A stretch of DNA of 64,000 bases from Shewanella gelidimarina (GTDB taxonomy: Bacteria; Pseudomonadota; Gammaproteobacteria; Enterobacterales; Shewanellaceae): NCBI RefSeq assembly GCF_023283945.1, contig NZ_JAKIKW010000018.1:55479-119478 (forward strand). The letters are read 5' to 3'. The position numbers and the translations under genes were made by a program. Position 1 is the first letter of the stretch, and every line of letters starts with the position of its first letter. This document shows, in pieces, positions 51,147 through 60,641 of this stretch. The notes under the pieces were generated by a model, which worked only from the letters and a program-made list of their open reading frames with translations, was not told the DNA's origin and ran no database searches.

Positions 51147-53216
51147 TTAGCGTCTTTGTCGGGTACCGCTTCTGGGTAATGGCATTCCGCCATCTGGTTT
51201 TGGAATAGACTTGAATGCTCTTTTCTCTAATGCCTTTAACAGCTTATTTCCACGTGATGTAGACGCCATCTTTTGTAAGTCTTGCTTGATGTAGAAAACA
51301 GGAATAGTTGTTTCTTCATCCTGTTCGTTATGAGAAATAGTGCTGATAGGTACTTCCTCGAATTCGAACAGGTCGTTGTTCCGCTCTGTCTCTACAAAGT
51401 AAGGAAATTGCGTTGTTTGTGAATTAACGTTACGAATAAAAGCAAGTGCAGACCAGTGTTCTACCATTTGTCCGAAACTATTAATACCACGAGCATAGTT
51501 CATTTGCTGTCCAGCGGGTAAATGGCTTGCCGCTTGTCCTTCTGCAGTGACTTCTCCACTAAGAACATCCCATGGACTTTGTGGTGGCCACCAGTAGTTA
51601 TAGTATGTTGGTGGTAAAGGCGTACCATCCAGTTTATTTACGTCAGGGTCCGTGAAATTCACATATTGAATCGTACAGTTAAAGAAATCGGCCTGCCACG
51701 GACACGCCATACGCTTAGTTAAATCGCCGGGTTCACAACCATCGGCAGCTGCACATTCATCACGTGAAGGCGACAAGCCTGTCGTATCGTATCCTTTAAT
51801 ACCTTTGTAATCTTTTATCACGTAAGGTTTCTCGTAAACGGCTTTATTTTGCAAACTCCACGTAACTTCAATGCCGGGGCACATTGGCAAACCAACACAG
51901 TTGCCCACCGCAGCCTGATCCTTCGGGTTTATACCAGGGAAGTTGGGACAATCATCAACCGCAAAGTTACCTTCAGCCCATTGTTTTAAAAAGAAATACT
52001 GTGTTTCGCTAAGTGTTAAGAACTTATCTATTATATTATTTTCTGCATTGCTTACAGAGTTACTACCTGAATTTAGTGGCATTGTCGGAAAAGAGCCTTC
52101 ATTGCCTTCACTAAATAGAATCTGGTTCGTTTGCTCAGAGGGAGAAGCACCTGGAGTTGCTGGCTGTCGGAAGTAATTGAAATACGCCATGCGATTATTT
52201 TTATTTGCTACAGAGTTATCTTTAAAGTCAAAAATATTAGAGAAGAATGCCGACATAGATTGGACATTTGATACCCATTGATAACCACGAATACGCTCAA
52301 TAATAGGCTGGATGTCTCGATAATAATTGACTTGATATGATATTTGAAACTCGCCATTTGCATAAAGCTCAGGCTGCAGATTCAGTTCTCGTACTGCCAC
52401 ATCGAGCATTGTATCGCTGAGATTTGAAATATTTACAATTTCAGGTGCAAAATCAGGAGAACCAACGATAACCCAAGCGGTCAAGATAATAGGTTCTGCT
52501 TGGTCTTTTAGTTTGACCGTACAATAAACTGGGCCATCAGAAATATCATCATGCCAAGTATCGGCTCCGCCATAACTCGTTAACTCTTCTGAACCTCCAG
52601 CATGACCAAAAGCACCAATAACAATCAATCGCCCTTTGTCATCGGTAACAAGATCGCCAAGTGTTTCAACTAACGTTCCGTAGAAAGTTTGGCCAGTTTT
52701 TGGCTTTTCAGGGAATTGTGCTGGATAATTTTCAGGTACTGTTTCCTCAGTAAATGCGATGGTTCTTTTATGGCTGCCACTTTCATCAACAATTAGTGTG
52801 CGTGGTCCGGGGTCGACAATGAGACTCTGCCTATTGTCACCGGTCACCTTTTTATTTCTCCAAGGTGTATCACGAACTTCGTAACTATTGTCTTCGTAAA
52901 GTAAGTTGCCTTGCAACTCGTTAAACTCATACCAAGCGGCTTTTTTATTCGCGAGGTGAACCGTCCATTCAAGTGATTCAACGTTAGTAGAATTAATGGT
53001 TAGTTCATCTCCTTGCTCATCGAAAATTTGAAATAACTGCCCTTGGCGCTTAACTTGGCCGGCATCATCCTTGAATGTTTTTACTGGACCTATTTTATTG
53101 CCGTATTCATCACATTCAAAAGGTAAGCCACCAATTTTGTCGGGGGCAAGATAGAATTCTTCTTCACTGTTACCTAGCCTTGCTACTCCGATTGCCGGAA
53201 AGATGGAATAACCCAT
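51147..53216 (-). CDS. lodA: LodA/GoxA-like quinoprotein amino-acid oxidase (CTQ-dependent)
   Basis: The N-terminus GYSIFPAIGVARLGNSEEEFY, and GRLIVIGAFGHAGG are typical of the LodA family, whose members oxidise amino acids (L-lysine epsilon-oxidase LodA, glycine oxidase GoxA) to release H2O2 and NH3. In the family, a Cys and a Trp form the cysteine tryptophylquinone; by context and spacing the likely pair is C514 (CPWQADFFNC) and W588 (MVEHWSALAF). 689 residues, against about 726 for LodA. No signal peptide, as in known LodA. Which amino acid is used cannot be told. Gene order lodA-lodB is conserved. Confidence 0.88.
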   Translation of the reverse strand: MGYSIFPAIGVARLGNSEEEFYLAPDKIGGLPFECDEYGNKIGPVKTFKDDAGQVKRQGQLFQIFDEQGDELTINSTNVESLEWTVHLANKKAAWYEFNELQGNLLYEDNSYEVRDTPWRNKKVTGDNRQSLIVDPGPRTLIVDESGSHKRTIAFTEETVPENYPAQFPEKPKTGQTFYGTLVETLGDLVTDDKGRLIVIGAFGHAGGSEELTSYGGADTWHDDISDGPVYCTVKLKDQAEPIILTAWVIVGSPDFAPEIVNISNLSDTMLDVAVRELNLQPELYANGEFQISYQVNYYRDIQPIIERIRGYQWVSNVQSMSAFFSNIFDFKDNSVANKNNRMAYFNYFRQPATPGASPSEQTNQILFSEGNEGSFPTMPLNSGSNSVSNAENNIIDKFLTLSETQYFFLKQWAEGNFAVDDCPNFPGINPKDQAAVGNCVGLPMCPGIEVTWSLQNKAVYEKPYVIKDYKGIKGYDTTGLSPSRDECAAADGCEPGDLTKRMACPWQADFFNCTIQYVNFTDPDVNKLDGTPLPPTYYNYWWPPQSPWDVLSGEVTAEGQAASHLPAGQQMNYARGINSFGQMVEHWSALAFIRNVNSQTTQFPYFVETERNNDLFEFEEVPISTISHNEQDEETTIPVFYIKQDLQKMASTSRGNKLLKALEKRAFKSIPKPDGGMPLPRSGTRQRR

Positions 53217-53675
53217 AACATTCGCTCCTTGAAATTAAAAGTTAGTTTTGTGCAACGAAAGAACATTGATATTGCGTAACTATCGTGTTCCAAGTCCCTC
53301 ATGGATCTTCGATGCTAGATAAGAGTAGTAAAAAAAACAGAAGTTGTTGGAAAATATTCTCTATCCCCCGCCCCTTAATAGCAACATTGGGTGACTCGTG
53401 CGGAAACTAGGTACAAATTAAATACATGCCCTTGCATGATGAGTTATTTACAGACTAACAACGCTCTATTTAGTTGCAGTAGCTTTATATGTATATATGC
53501 ACTGCTAACACGCACGCCTGACCTACGAAACATCAATCCGTCTATTTTCGTTATAATACAAAGTTGTCCGATGTGATGGTGCCTGACCCATGAGCCTAAT
53601 CGTTATTGTGAGACCAATGGCCGACTCTGCTCCCGAGTACAACCTTTAGTCATCAGACTCTACCGATTAAAAGCA
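53217..53675. other. Intergenic region upstream of lodA
   Basis: About 460 bp between the divergent-side DUF885 gene end and the lodA start. A short plus-strand frame at 53391-53576 has no support. No operator recognised; presumably contains the lodA promoter. Confidence 0.45.
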
Positions 53676-55145
53676 TCACTTAACCAATTGAATCCATAAT
53701 CGTATATCGTCACGAACTTCGGACAGTGGGCGAACTCCGGCTTCCAAGATCACATCATGAAATGCAGCAATATTAAAATCATTGCCTAAAAGCTCTCGAG
53801 CTCGCTTTCGTTCAGATAGAATCATATCCGCCCCCAACATATAGCTCAGAGATTGACCCGGCATCGCAATATAACGGTCAACTTCGATTTCAATCTCCTG
53901 ACGTGACATAACCGTATTGTCCATCATGAAATTTATTGCATCCGTACGCGACCAGCCACGCAATTGCAGTCCAGGTTCAACAATAAGACGACTCGCAGCC
54001 CAAAGGTGCTTAGCAATCATGCCTTGACGATCATACGTTGAGGAGTAAAGGTTCATTTCATCCGCTAAATACTCCCCATAGAGTGCCCACCCTTCAAGAA
54101 TACCGGCATTATATCCCTTCGATGGAGCCTTTCGAGGATATGTCACCCATAGATGATGCCCAGGGATGCCTTCATGAAAAGCGATCACCTCCGCCATAAG
54201 ACGTCGTTCATTTGGCCGTGATGTATTAATGATGTATTTGGCTGGTGAGTTTTCCTGAGCTTTAGCGTAATAACCTGCAGGTGCAGAATCTTGCAGGTAC
54301 TTGGGCATTTCACTCACAATAAATTTCTGCGTTATTTTCTTTGAAAATGACAATTGGGTTCTACTTTGTGCCCGCGTTAAAGCCATCTCAGAAATAGAGA
54401 CTAATTCATTGGCGCTAGTGTTGTTATCTTCAGTGGATGTACGCAGACCTTTAAGCATGCTCTTTATCGTATCGCCCTTTTGACCTGTTGCAAGCAGTTG
54501 CTGGCGAGATTCATGGAGTAACCGTTGACCAACATCTTCGATATCTTTTTGGGAAAGATTCAAAGTCGTCCACCATGACACCGCTGACAAAAAACAGTCA
54601 GTCTCACCGTTGAATTTGGATAGACTCGGATCATTGCTTGTTGCTGGAAGATATTCTTTTTTAAGAAATTGATTAAAATCCGACACTGAAGGTACGATAT
54701 TATGGCTGATCAAAGTGTTCCACTGGGCCGCATTATTATCTGTGGAGGATTCGAACGTGTACTTAGAATTTTTCATAGTGAGGTCAGACAACAGATCGTG
54801 AACTTGTTGTTGCACTCGAACAACTACCGCATGCGGAGCGGTTTCTTTAGAGCCTATACCTAATCTCAGCGTTTCTATCGCTAATGTTATTGCTGCGGGG
54901 ACTTGGGACCAACTAATAATGGCCTCTTTTGCGGCTTCAGGTCCCGCGACGACTGTGCTTTGCCACTGCCTAGGCCACTTGACTTGCCAACCAATCACCT
55001 GATTAAGATGACGTAAATCAGTATTACAATTTCTAAGCGATTGCGCAGCAAAGCCACTATCCGCAACAAGTTGCTGACCATGCACATTGCTACAAAAAAT
55101 CATAGGTGCAACCAGAAAACCGATCAAAGATCCTTTTACTTTCAT
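53676..55145 (-). CDS. DUF885 family protein, putative zinc peptidase
   Basis: ATG 55145 has AAGGAG upstream and gives a signal peptide (MKVKGSLIGFLVAPMIFCSNVHG); a longer frame begins at 55211. The DUF885 hallmark is HEGIPGHHLWVTYPRKAP (residues about 341-358 of the mature-start count), an HExxxH-like zinc site with downstream Glu in EGWALYGEYLADEM. The remaining 489 residues are largely helical. Many relatives are annotated as secreted or periplasmic; the substrate is unproven. Same strand as the lodAB genes but 460 bp upstream, so not obviously one operon. Confidence 0.85.
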   Translation of the reverse strand: MKVKGSLIGFLVAPMIFCSNVHGQQLVADSGFAAQSLRNCNTDLRHLNQVIGWQVKWPRQWQSTVVAGPEAAKEAIISWSQVPAAITLAIETLRLGIGSKETAPHAVVVRVQQQVHDLLSDLTMKNSKYTFESSTDNNAAQWNTLISHNIVPSVSDFNQFLKKEYLPATSNDPSLSKFNGETDCFLSAVSWWTTLNLSQKDIEDVGQRLLHESRQQLLATGQKGDTIKSMLKGLRTSTEDNNTSANELVSISEMALTRAQSRTQLSFSKKITQKFIVSEMPKYLQDSAPAGYYAKAQENSPAKYIINTSRPNERRLMAEVIAFHEGIPGHHLWVTYPRKAPSKGYNAGILEGWALYGEYLADEMNLYSSTYDRQGMIAKHLWAASRLIVEPGLQLRGWSRTDAINFMMDNTVMSRQEIEIEVDRYIAMPGQSLSYMLGADMILSERKRARELLGNDFNIAAFHDVILEAGVRPLSEVRDDIRLWIQLVK

Positions 55146-55580
55146 ACTCACTCCTTGAATGATAAACCTGCGGATATTTATACTATCGAGGTTTATATAT
55201 TTTGCAGGCAAAATTTCAAAAACTAATGATACCTTTGCTTAATATTGTCACTTAATAAAACACATCTTCCGTGTAAACAATAACACTCTAAATGAGTATA
55301 ACTAGCGGTGACTTTAACGAAAAATGTAAGGGATTAATTAAGGCCATATGCTAGCTAAACCGTCCTCATATCCATAAAATAGCCATCAGCCTTAGGGTAC
55401 ATGGTTCACTTTGACCGAACTCGAACGCAGCGTAACTGAACAAAAAAATTACGATTTATCTAACAAAACATGATGTGTTCCAAATTAGTCACTAAAAAAT
55501 TAAATAATCAGTGCGTTTGTCGCTGAATATTGTTACTACAGGCACCCTTAGCTATTTTGGTATTCCCAAGTGTAGGTGTC
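55146..55580. other. Intergenic region between DUF885 gene and avtA
   Basis: 435 bp holding the divergent promoters of the DUF885 gene and avtA. AT-rich near the DUF885 side. No clear operator or RNA gene seen. Confidence 0.45.
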
Positions 55581-56831
55581 ATGCAGTATTCAAAGTTTGG
55601 TGAAAAATTTAATCGTAACTCCGGCATTAATCAATTGATGAATGATCTCAATGAAGGGCTTCGCACACCCGGCGCCATTATGTTGGGGGGTGGCAACCCT
55701 GCGACTATTCCGGCTATGCAGGATTACTTTCACCAAGCAGCAAGCGAGATGCTAGCAAATGGCGAACTGGTCGCGGCATTAGGTAACTATGATGGGCCGC
55801 AAGGTAAAGACACATTTTTAAAAGCCTTGGCTAACTTGTTACGAGACACTTACGGCTGGGAGATCAGCGAAAAAAATATCAGCCTGACCAATGGTAGCCA
55901 GAGTGCCTTCTTCTACCTGTTTAACCTGCTTGCAGGCAAGCAAGTTGATGGCAGCCATAAGAAAATTCTGTTGCCATTGGCCCCTGAATATATCGGTTAC
56001 AGTGATGCAGGGCTTGATGACGATATATTTGTCTCTTATCGACCCGAAATCGAGATGCTAGGTAATCGCATGTTTAAGTACCATGTGGATTTTGAGCAGT
56101 TAGAAGTCGACAGTTCTGTGGCCGCCATATGTGTTTCTCGTCCCACCAATCCCACCGGTAATGTACTGACTGATAATGAAATATCCAAGTTAGACATCTT
56201 AGCGCGCGAAAAGGGCATTCCCCTTATCATCGATAACGCGTATGGCACCCCGTTTCCAAATATCATCTTCGAAGAGGTGACCCCATTTTGGAACAGCAAC
56301 ACCATACTCTGTATGAGTCTGTCTAAGCTGGGATTACCCGGCGTACGTTGTGGCATCGTTATCGCGAGTGAAGAGATCACTCAGGCGTTAACGAACCTGA
56401 ACGGCATCATCAGCCTTGCCCCTGGAGGATTTGGGCCCGCCATCGCCAAGCACATGATTGAGTCGGGTGATCTATTGAGCTTAAGTGAAACGGTGATTAA
56501 GCCTTTCTACCAACAAAAATCAGAATTTGCCGTCTCGCTATTGCAACAATCGATCACTGATAGCAGATTTAAAATCCATAAACCTGAGGGCGCAATGTTC
56601 CTTTGGCTTTGGTTCGACGAGTTACCGATCACCACCATGGAACTCTATGACCGATTAAAGGCTCGCGGGGTATTGATTGTACCCGGAGAGTACTTTTTCT
56701 TCGGACAGAAAGAAGACTGGGATCACGCCCATCAGTGTTTGCGAATGAACTATGTGCAGGATGAAGCCAAGATGCGCGATGGCATCGCTATCATTGCACA
56801 AGAGGTCACCAAGGCTTACAGCAACGGTTAA
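55581..56831 (+). CDS. avtA: Valine--pyruvate aminotransferase (AvtA)
   Basis: PLP fold-type I aminotransferase interconverting valine + pyruvate and 2-oxoisovalerate + alanine. ATG 55581 (MQYSKFGEKFNRNSGINQLMND) has AGGTG upstream and matches AvtA starts; the frame is open from 55530. Family traits are IMLGGGNPATIPAM near residue 40, SLTNGSQSAFFYLF, the CVSRPTNPTGNVLTD loop, and the PLP Lys in SLSKLGLPGVRCG. Length 416 is normal. Confidence 0.93.
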   Translation: MQYSKFGEKFNRNSGINQLMNDLNEGLRTPGAIMLGGGNPATIPAMQDYFHQAASEMLANGELVAALGNYDGPQGKDTFLKALANLLRDTYGWEISEKNISLTNGSQSAFFYLFNLLAGKQVDGSHKKILLPLAPEYIGYSDAGLDDDIFVSYRPEIEMLGNRMFKYHVDFEQLEVDSSVAAICVSRPTNPTGNVLTDNEISKLDILAREKGIPLIIDNAYGTPFPNIIFEEVTPFWNSNTILCMSLSKLGLPGVRCGIVIASEEITQALTNLNGIISLAPGGFGPAIAKHMIESGDLLSLSETVIKPFYQQKSEFAVSLLQQSITDSRFKIHKPEGAMFLWLWFDELPITTMELYDRLKARGVLIVPGEYFFFGQKEDWDHAHQCLRMNYVQDEAKMRDGIAIIAQEVTKAYSNG

Positions 56832-57138
56832 TTCAGTCGGTATTTTTCAAGTTTAGGGTAGTGCTTTTCAAGATAGTGGGATAACAAGGTAGTTGGATAA
56901 CCAGTTTCAAATACCTTATCCATGAGTCTAATAAGACTGTGACTTAATTCGATTATTGAACGATGCCAACACCTCTGTGACACGGCAAATTAACGTAGCC
57001 TTGTCTCAGAAGGTCACGGCCGTGTTTACATCCGCATGTTTGACGATTAGATTCGAATGTTGCTGTTAATCACTTGTTTTAGGACATACCTCAGTAAACT
57101 CACTTTTGGTATTAGGGAAAGTATGGCAATCGGATATG
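56832..57138. other. Non-coding stretch after avtA
   Basis: No gene can be supported; every frame is short. It leads into the attC-like site at 57139. Confidence 0.4.
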
Positions 57139-57239
57139 CGATAACACCCATTTAGGGGGCTGATAATTGTTTGCTAAAATGTGCAGCGAAGCGAAACCGA
57201 GCAAACTGTTAGTAGTCCCGCTTTAAATTCTTGTTAGCT
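57139..57239. other. attC-like integron recombination site
   Basis: The segment has the two-arm layout of VCR-type attC sites: TAACACCCATTTAGGGGGCTG on the left pairs imperfectly with AGTCCCGCTTTAAATTCTTGTTA on the right (conserved GGG/CCC, ATTTA, TAAC/GTTA), around an inner stem GTTTGCT (57169-57175) / AGCAAAC (57200-57206). It ends with GTTAGC, like the GTTRRRY R' core. No integron integrase gene lies in the window, so this would be a lone site (CALIN-like). Confidence 0.5.
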
Positions 57240-57517
57240 ATACATTTAACCAAGCCAATTTTTAACTGGTTTAACCCACTCTGAAAGAGTAGTGTTTTTC
57301 TTAGTTTGAAGCTGTTTATAAATCCCTTATAAAATCTACTGTTGTAGGATTTTTGTGGTTGTCCATCATTGTTTGCTACAGATAGTCACCATTTAGTAGC
57401 AGAAGAAGATGAATAATAAACAGATACAGGCACTTATTAAAACAGCTGAGCTAACACGTAAAGCTAGCTGGCTGAGAACAGCAAAAACACCCCGTTCTCA
57501 GCTTGTTTTATCTGTGA

Positions 57518-59557
57518 TTAACAGCCCTTTGGAAATATCCAAACTTCAACAGCTCCATTTTTACTTCCAAAGTCATCACCTGATGCTCCAGGAGTTGAAG
57601 GTGCAGTCTCTTTAGTGGGAGCACTATTACAGGTGGTAGCAGGGATGATGGACCAGCTTCCGCCCCCTGCTCCAGGTGCATCATCACCTGCACCACCTCC
57701 ACCATAGCCACCACCACCACCGCCACCGCCAGCACCGCTAAAGCTATCATCTGCATTGCCGCCCCGGCCGTCTGAATCGACCTCAGGATCGCCATTAACC
57801 CATTCACTATTAGCGCCTAAAAAACCTTGCCCGCCTTGACCACCAATGCCGTCTTTGCCGCCATCGGCGCCACTTCCTCCATCCCCCCATTCATCCGTGC
57901 TGCCACCATCGGCTCCACTGTCAAAGCCTTGTCCTACACCAATCGTTCCCTGACCTATGATCGATGAGGCGGCAACGCCACCATCAGCGCCATCGGTGCC
58001 ATCGTTAATCCATCCAGATGAGTCGCCGCCACCACCACCGCCAGCAATAAGTATGACATCGTCTTCAAGTGAAGCGGGGCTACTTTCTGCAATAATAACC
58101 AGTGTAGAGGAGCCTCCGTCACCATAGATATTACTTAGAGTGCCATTTTCACCGATGAAGAAATTGAATGAAGTTTGCCCATAACTGTCTAGGAAATAAG
58201 ATAGAGTCGTGACTGTCGATGCAAACCCAGCCTCACCTCCATCGCCACCAGAGGTCCAGAGCCCACCACTAGAACCTATGCCACCTTCTCCCCCCCAGGC
58301 TAAAATGGCCATGGGAGTGTCGTTGTCCAGAGTGGTATCAAAGGATGAGCTAACCTGGCTAAAGATATCAACAAGATTGACAGACGTGACCAGCTCTGAA
58401 GTGTCAATTGCTTCGCAGCTCGTTATTGGCGTGCCACCATCAACACCACCATACTCGATGGTACAAACTTCCTTATCAACGGCTGGCAGTAAACATTTAT
58501 AAACGGTGTTGCCATCATCTGTAACATCCTGCTTAACAGAATCGCACGGATCTGACTCGCCACCCCCTGTTGAATTACAAAAGCCAACAGAGGTGATATC
58601 GCAAATACCTCCGTCGGTCCAAGTCGCACCAACAAGGTTAGCGTTATCAAAATCTGTATCCGTGACAGTCGCATTATCAAGGTCCGCTGGGGATAATTGC
58701 GCGCTGGAAAAATAAGCACCACTTAGATTGGTGTCACTGAGATCAGCATAAGTCATTTCCGAACCACGAAAGTCACCCTTGCTCATATCGGCGCCACTAA
58801 AGTTGGTTCCGGTGAGCGTTGATTCGAAAAGGTCCACATTGGTTAATATGGCATCACTTAAATCTGCGCCGGAAAGATCAGCAAATGTGAGTGTTGCATT
58901 ATCCAAGTCTGCGCCTGACAAATCGCAATTCTTGCAGGCGTTAGTGGAAATAAGCGTACTCACATTATCATCTGTAGTATCAGCATGAGCAGAGCTTATC
59001 AGGACATTGCCGATGTTTCTCAGTAGCCTGGAAAAAGTGGAATAGTTAGTGCTATTTATTTCAGACAGCGAACCACTATCAAGCTTTGTCATTAAGAAGG
59101 TTAGATCTGTGCTATCAACATGCTCACCGTGGGTCAGTACCAGCTGATATTCCCCAGCTGGTATTATTGCCGATACGCACTCATCATTGGCTGTAATGCT
59201 AAGCACTTCTTCGCCACTACTATTGTTAAGCGCCATAGAGTGATTTGAATTGCTGTTACCATCTTCATAGCAAAATGTATGATTGAGGGTACGCGAATAT
59301 TGGTAAGGTATGAGGTCAGTACCTGATTCGCCGTTGGAGTCATCCTCTACAGTTGCCGAGGATGGCTCAAGAAATACAGCAACGACACCCTGTTCAGGGT
59401 TGGCACGTAAGCGACTATTATTCGCAAAGTCCTTTTCGAGTAAAAAATCTGATTGTATTTCCGTATCATCGTTGCTATTACAAGCTGTCACGAAGATGAG
59501 AGAAAATATTAACGCCAACACGTTAAAGTTGCTGCGGTAATCATTGATAGTCTGCAC
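57518..59557 (-). CDS. Lipoprotein with pentapeptide repeats and a glycine-rich C-terminal half
   Basis: GTG start with AAGGAAA upstream. Lipobox FVTAC (Cys26) indicates a lipoprotein. Residues about 80-180 form a beta-rich domain, and about 205-305 are A(D/N)LxX pentapeptide repeats (such as DLSGADLDNATL and NLSGAYFSSAQL), which form a right-handed quadrilateral beta-helix. From about 390 to 679 the chain is Gly/Asp/Ser-rich with GGGGG runs, giving a PE-PGRS-like low-complexity part. Six or more Cys in the middle (CDITSVGFC, ECEAID) suggest disulfides. Exposed surface or matrix protein is the likely class; not a recognised family. Confidence 0.82.
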   Translation of the reverse strand: MQTINDYRSNFNVLALIFSLIFVTACNSNDDTEIQSDFLLEKDFANNSRLRANPEQGVVAVFLEPSSATVEDDSNGESGTDLIPYQYSRTLNHTFCYEDGNSNSNHSMALNNSSGEEVLSITANDECVSAIIPAGEYQLVLTHGEHVDSTDLTFLMTKLDSGSLSEINSTNYSTFSRLLRNIGNVLISSAHADTTDDNVSTLISTNACKNCDLSGADLDNATLTFADLSGADLSDAILTNVDLFESTLTGTNFSGADMSKGDFRGSEMTYADLSDTNLSGAYFSSAQLSPADLDNATVTDTDFDNANLVGATWTDGGICDITSVGFCNSTGGGESDPCDSVKQDVTDDGNTVYKCLLPAVDKEVCTIEYGGVDGGTPITSCEAIDTSELVTSVNLVDIFSQVSSSFDTTLDNDTPMAILAWGGEGGIGSSGGLWTSGGDGGEAGFASTVTTLSYFLDSYGQTSFNFFIGENGTLSNIYGDGGSSTLVIIAESSPASLEDDVILIAGGGGGGDSSGWINDGTDGADGGVAASSIIGQGTIGVGQGFDSGADGGSTDEWGDGGSGADGGKDGIGGQGGQGFLGANSEWVNGDPEVDSDGRGGNADDSFSGAGGGGGGGGYGGGGAGDDAPGAGGGSWSIIPATTCNSAPTKETAPSTPGASGDDFGSKNGAVEVWIFPKGC

Positions 59558-60280
59558 GTTATTTTCCTTATAATGGAACAGATTTTTCTGAAGTTGTAAT
59601 AATGGGCTATCCTAAGCCTCTGGGCGCGCAGGGCGTCATTATCCTTATGATGGTGAATCAGAGTGTCGTTTTAGTCAACCCATCATGAGAATAAGTAACC
59701 GATTGCATTTCGTGTCCTAGCTTGATGTATTCACAAGCATCTATGATCTAGCCCCTAAGCTTCATCAACGCTATCAAGCGTGGGCATTAAACCAGTGAGT
59801 ATAGGTAGAATAAATATCCTTTTTCTTAACAGCCGAATTCATATACTAAGGCGGACTTACTCTGGGATGAAATTTGGCTTGCATTTGTATACACGCCTTG
59901 CGCTTATCACGTTAGACCAGTCAGCGCGTATATCAATATGTAATTATTTTGTGGACGTTTTTAACTCACATGCTCAAAACAGCCGCTGGCAAAACCAGAA
60001 TGGCGAGCTAACTTGCCTCGTATCTCCTGCAAACCGAGCAAGCACACTATTTAGCCTCTTGAATTCACTCTCTTTTATATTTTGACTCAATAGTAAACCA
60101 AGAACTGATTAGGCATGATTTTAAGGACATTCGTAGAACTTCTAATAATACAGTGTAAAAACACAAGTAATGGCTAACTTAAAAGTTATCGCTGAACAGA
60201 GTATTTTGCCTTTCAGTTGGTGAGAAAAAGTATTGCGAAGCGGTTAATACTAAATTTGAGGAAAGGTTGCCGCAAGTACG
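59558..60280. other. Non-coding stretch before the repeat array
   Basis: A plus-strand frame at 59780-60085 starts with GTG and no ribosome site and shows no family features, so it is not annotated. No RNA gene was recognised. The lipoprotein promoter is presumably at its left edge. Confidence 0.4.
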
Positions 60281-60395
60281 TCCATGTAAGCTCAACGATG
60301 GCACCTGACCTCCAAGGAGGGAGAAAATGCCAAATTCTGTAGGCAACAGAATTGGCCATGCTATCAAAGGCCGCAGCCCCATCTACACTGGGTTA
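60281..60395 (+). repeat. Structured repeat, copy A
   Basis: About 115 bp sharing long identical blocks with 62747-62858: TCCATGTAAGCTCAACGATG, then CTGACCTCC, then AAATGCCAAATTCTGTAGG and ACAGAATTGGCCATG. Hairpins CCTCC-AA-GGAGG and AATTCTGT-n5-ACAGAATT are conserved. It lies upstream of the FadD-type gene's stop in the same orientation as copy B. Confidence 0.8.
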
Positions 60396-60430
60396 GAAAA
60401 GCACAACGCTCCAGCTCAAAACAGAAATCT

Positions 60431-60445
60431 CCCCCCCCCCCCCCC
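60431..60445. repeat. Tract of 15 C
   Basis: An uninterrupted run of 15 C bases in non-coding DNA within the repeat region. Such tracts slip in replication and in sequencing, so the exact length is uncertain. No frame depends on it. Confidence 0.9.
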
Positions 60446-60520
60446 AACTTCTTAGGCAACAAATAACACCATTTCCCCGCTGGAAATTTTCGCTTTCAGA
60501 CAATTTCGCCGAGGCGCCAC

Positions 60521-60576
60521 GATCTTGGTCAAGCGTAGCTTGATAAACCTGAAGAATGATTAACCAACTTTGGAGA
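60521..60576 (+). repeat. Repeat module shared with 63319-63384
   Basis: GATCTTGGTCAAGCGTAGCTTGATA ends in TAACCAACTTTGG, as does the related block at 63319-63384 (GACCTTAGTCAATCGAAGC, AGCTTGATA, TAACCAACTTTGG). Together with copies A-C it marks repeat modules on both sides of the FadD-type gene. Confidence 0.6.
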
Positions 60577-60641
60577 ATATGCCATTAACGATGAGTGGCA
60601 CTATTTACTACTGGTTATCCTTAGGACGTCAGCAATCGCTC

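Noticed and set aside
57409..57615. Plus-strand frame starting MNNKQIQALIKTAEL
   Set aside because: The start looks a little like integrase N-termini, but the frame overlaps the end of the lipoprotein gene antisense and ends without any domain. It could be a decayed cassette gene after the attC-like site; not strong enough to annotate.
59780..60085. Plus-strand frame of 101 residues between the lipoprotein and the repeats
   Set aside because: GTG start with no ribosome site, no recognisable domain, low-complexity composition.
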